From Cyprinodon diabolis (lineage: Eukaryota; Chordata; Actinopteri; Cyprinodontiformes; Cyprinodontidae), in contig CM060080.1 of the NCBI GenBank assembly GCA_030533445.1, positions 37,276,380-37,340,379 on the forward strand: DNA of 64,000 nucleotides, written 5' to 3'. The stretch's first letter is position 1. The number at the start of each line of letters is the position of its first letter. Shown here piece by piece: positions 63,186-64,000 of the stretch. Made by a program: the position numbers and the translations under genes. A model generated the notes under the pieces. It did not search any database and was not told the DNA's origin. It saw only the letters and a program-made list of their open reading frames with translations.

Positions 63186-64000
63186 TTGCCTCTATTTGAA
63201 TATAAAATACTGTAAAAGTCGTTGTCTCTAGCATTTTATGGGGTGTTATTAGAGACGGTTTCTTTCACATCTTTGCTCAGGAATTAGTTTTGTGCAATTA
63301 AATTTTTACTGTTCAGAGTTTTTAACAACTATCTGAAAAGATTATAACAGATGCTGACGGTGCAAAATATGCTCATAGCAAATTGCTTCCAAAAATGCAA
63401 TTTGTACTCCAGTAATAAAGCTGCCTTTTTCATTATGTATCAGTATAAAGTGTCTCTAAAAACAATTTGGATGACAAGATGATGACAAAAAAACAGCTCC
63501 AGATAACAACCCTGCATTACTAAACGTGGACCTGAAACCCAGTTCCACGACCAACATTCAAGATAAAGCCGCATATGACCCTTAAGTTATAACTTCCATT
63601 TGATATAAGATCTTACCAAAGACGCAATTATAAAATGAAATAGAAGGATTCTGTTATTGGCATAACTATAGTTGTGAAACTTAATTATCTTGCCACATTA
63701 CAAGCTGATAAGCCCTGCACTTGTTTCCTCTTTATTAATATTTTCTATCCATCACCGTGCAAAATTTTGAATCACCTATTCTTTCTGCTTTACTCATCCA
63801 ACAAAAAGTTTAAAAATATTTCAAGCCCATAAAACAGCACCATTGTAACTATATTTGCCCTAAATTATTAAACAGCTTTTATATCCAATAAAATATGATT
63901 CCATTTATCTTCCTGGGTATAAACTAGGTTTAATGGATGGGCAGCCTGGTCAGGTCGGCAGTCATTTACAAAGCAACACAGAGACACACAGGACAATCAA
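63186..64000. other. AT-rich right end of window
   Basis: No gene or recognised repeat. Confidence 0.4.

Overview
The window is nuclear DNA from a bony fish, most likely a percomorph-type teleost. It has AT-rich intergenic DNA, GT-AG introns, long TA, AAT and TATC microsatellites, and many fish-type DNA transposon copies (Tc1-like, Tol2-like hAT, TTAA-flanked and TAA-flanked MITEs). The proteins are vertebrate developmental transcription factors. The species cannot be named from the sequence.

Three protein-coding genes are supported, and all are transcription factors: pax9 (minus strand, coding 12515 to 6260, four coding exons), nkx2.9 (the NKX2-8 orthologue, plus strand, 27521 to 28419, two exons) and nkx2.1 (plus strand, 39526 to 41309, two exons). 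This is the conserved NKX2-1 / NKX2-8 / PAX9 block of vertebrates, with the same relative order and orientation as in human: nkx2.9 and pax9 are head to head and nkx2.1 lies beyond nkx2.9 on the same strand. In other vertebrates the block works in pharyngeal endoderm and pouches (pax9), ventral neural tube and foregut (nkx2.9), and thyroid, lung-type foregut and ventral forebrain (nkx2.1).

Layout: 1-5.2 kb is gene-free left flank with a hAT-type fragment. 5.2-12.9 kb is pax9 with its 3' region and CCAAT-containing promoter. 12.9-27.3 kb is the divergent pax9/nkx2.9 interval, with several dense, repeat-free stretches that look like conserved regulatory DNA, plus Tc1 relics and MITEs. 27.3-28.9 kb is nkx2.9 with a TATA box. 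28.9-38.6 kb is intergenic and holds a three-deep nest of transposons at 30.75-33.69 kb. 38.6-41.9 kb is nkx2.1. 41.9-64 kb is a gene-free 3' desert in which candidate enhancers alternate with microsatellites, hAT MITEs and another nested insertion at 58.6-59.6 kb. I found no exon of slc25a21, the expected neighbour beyond the pax9 3' end, nor of mbip beyond nkx2.1, so both probably lie outside the window.

No new protein system is apparent. The most unusual content is the nested mobile-element record and a few structural details: a pax9 start codon isolated in a four-base coding segment, a UG-repeat just upstream of the paired-domain exon, and a Tol2-like element inserted in a TATC array with what looks like a transposase remnant. 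Calls of conserved non-coding elements are by eye and have not been checked by alignment.
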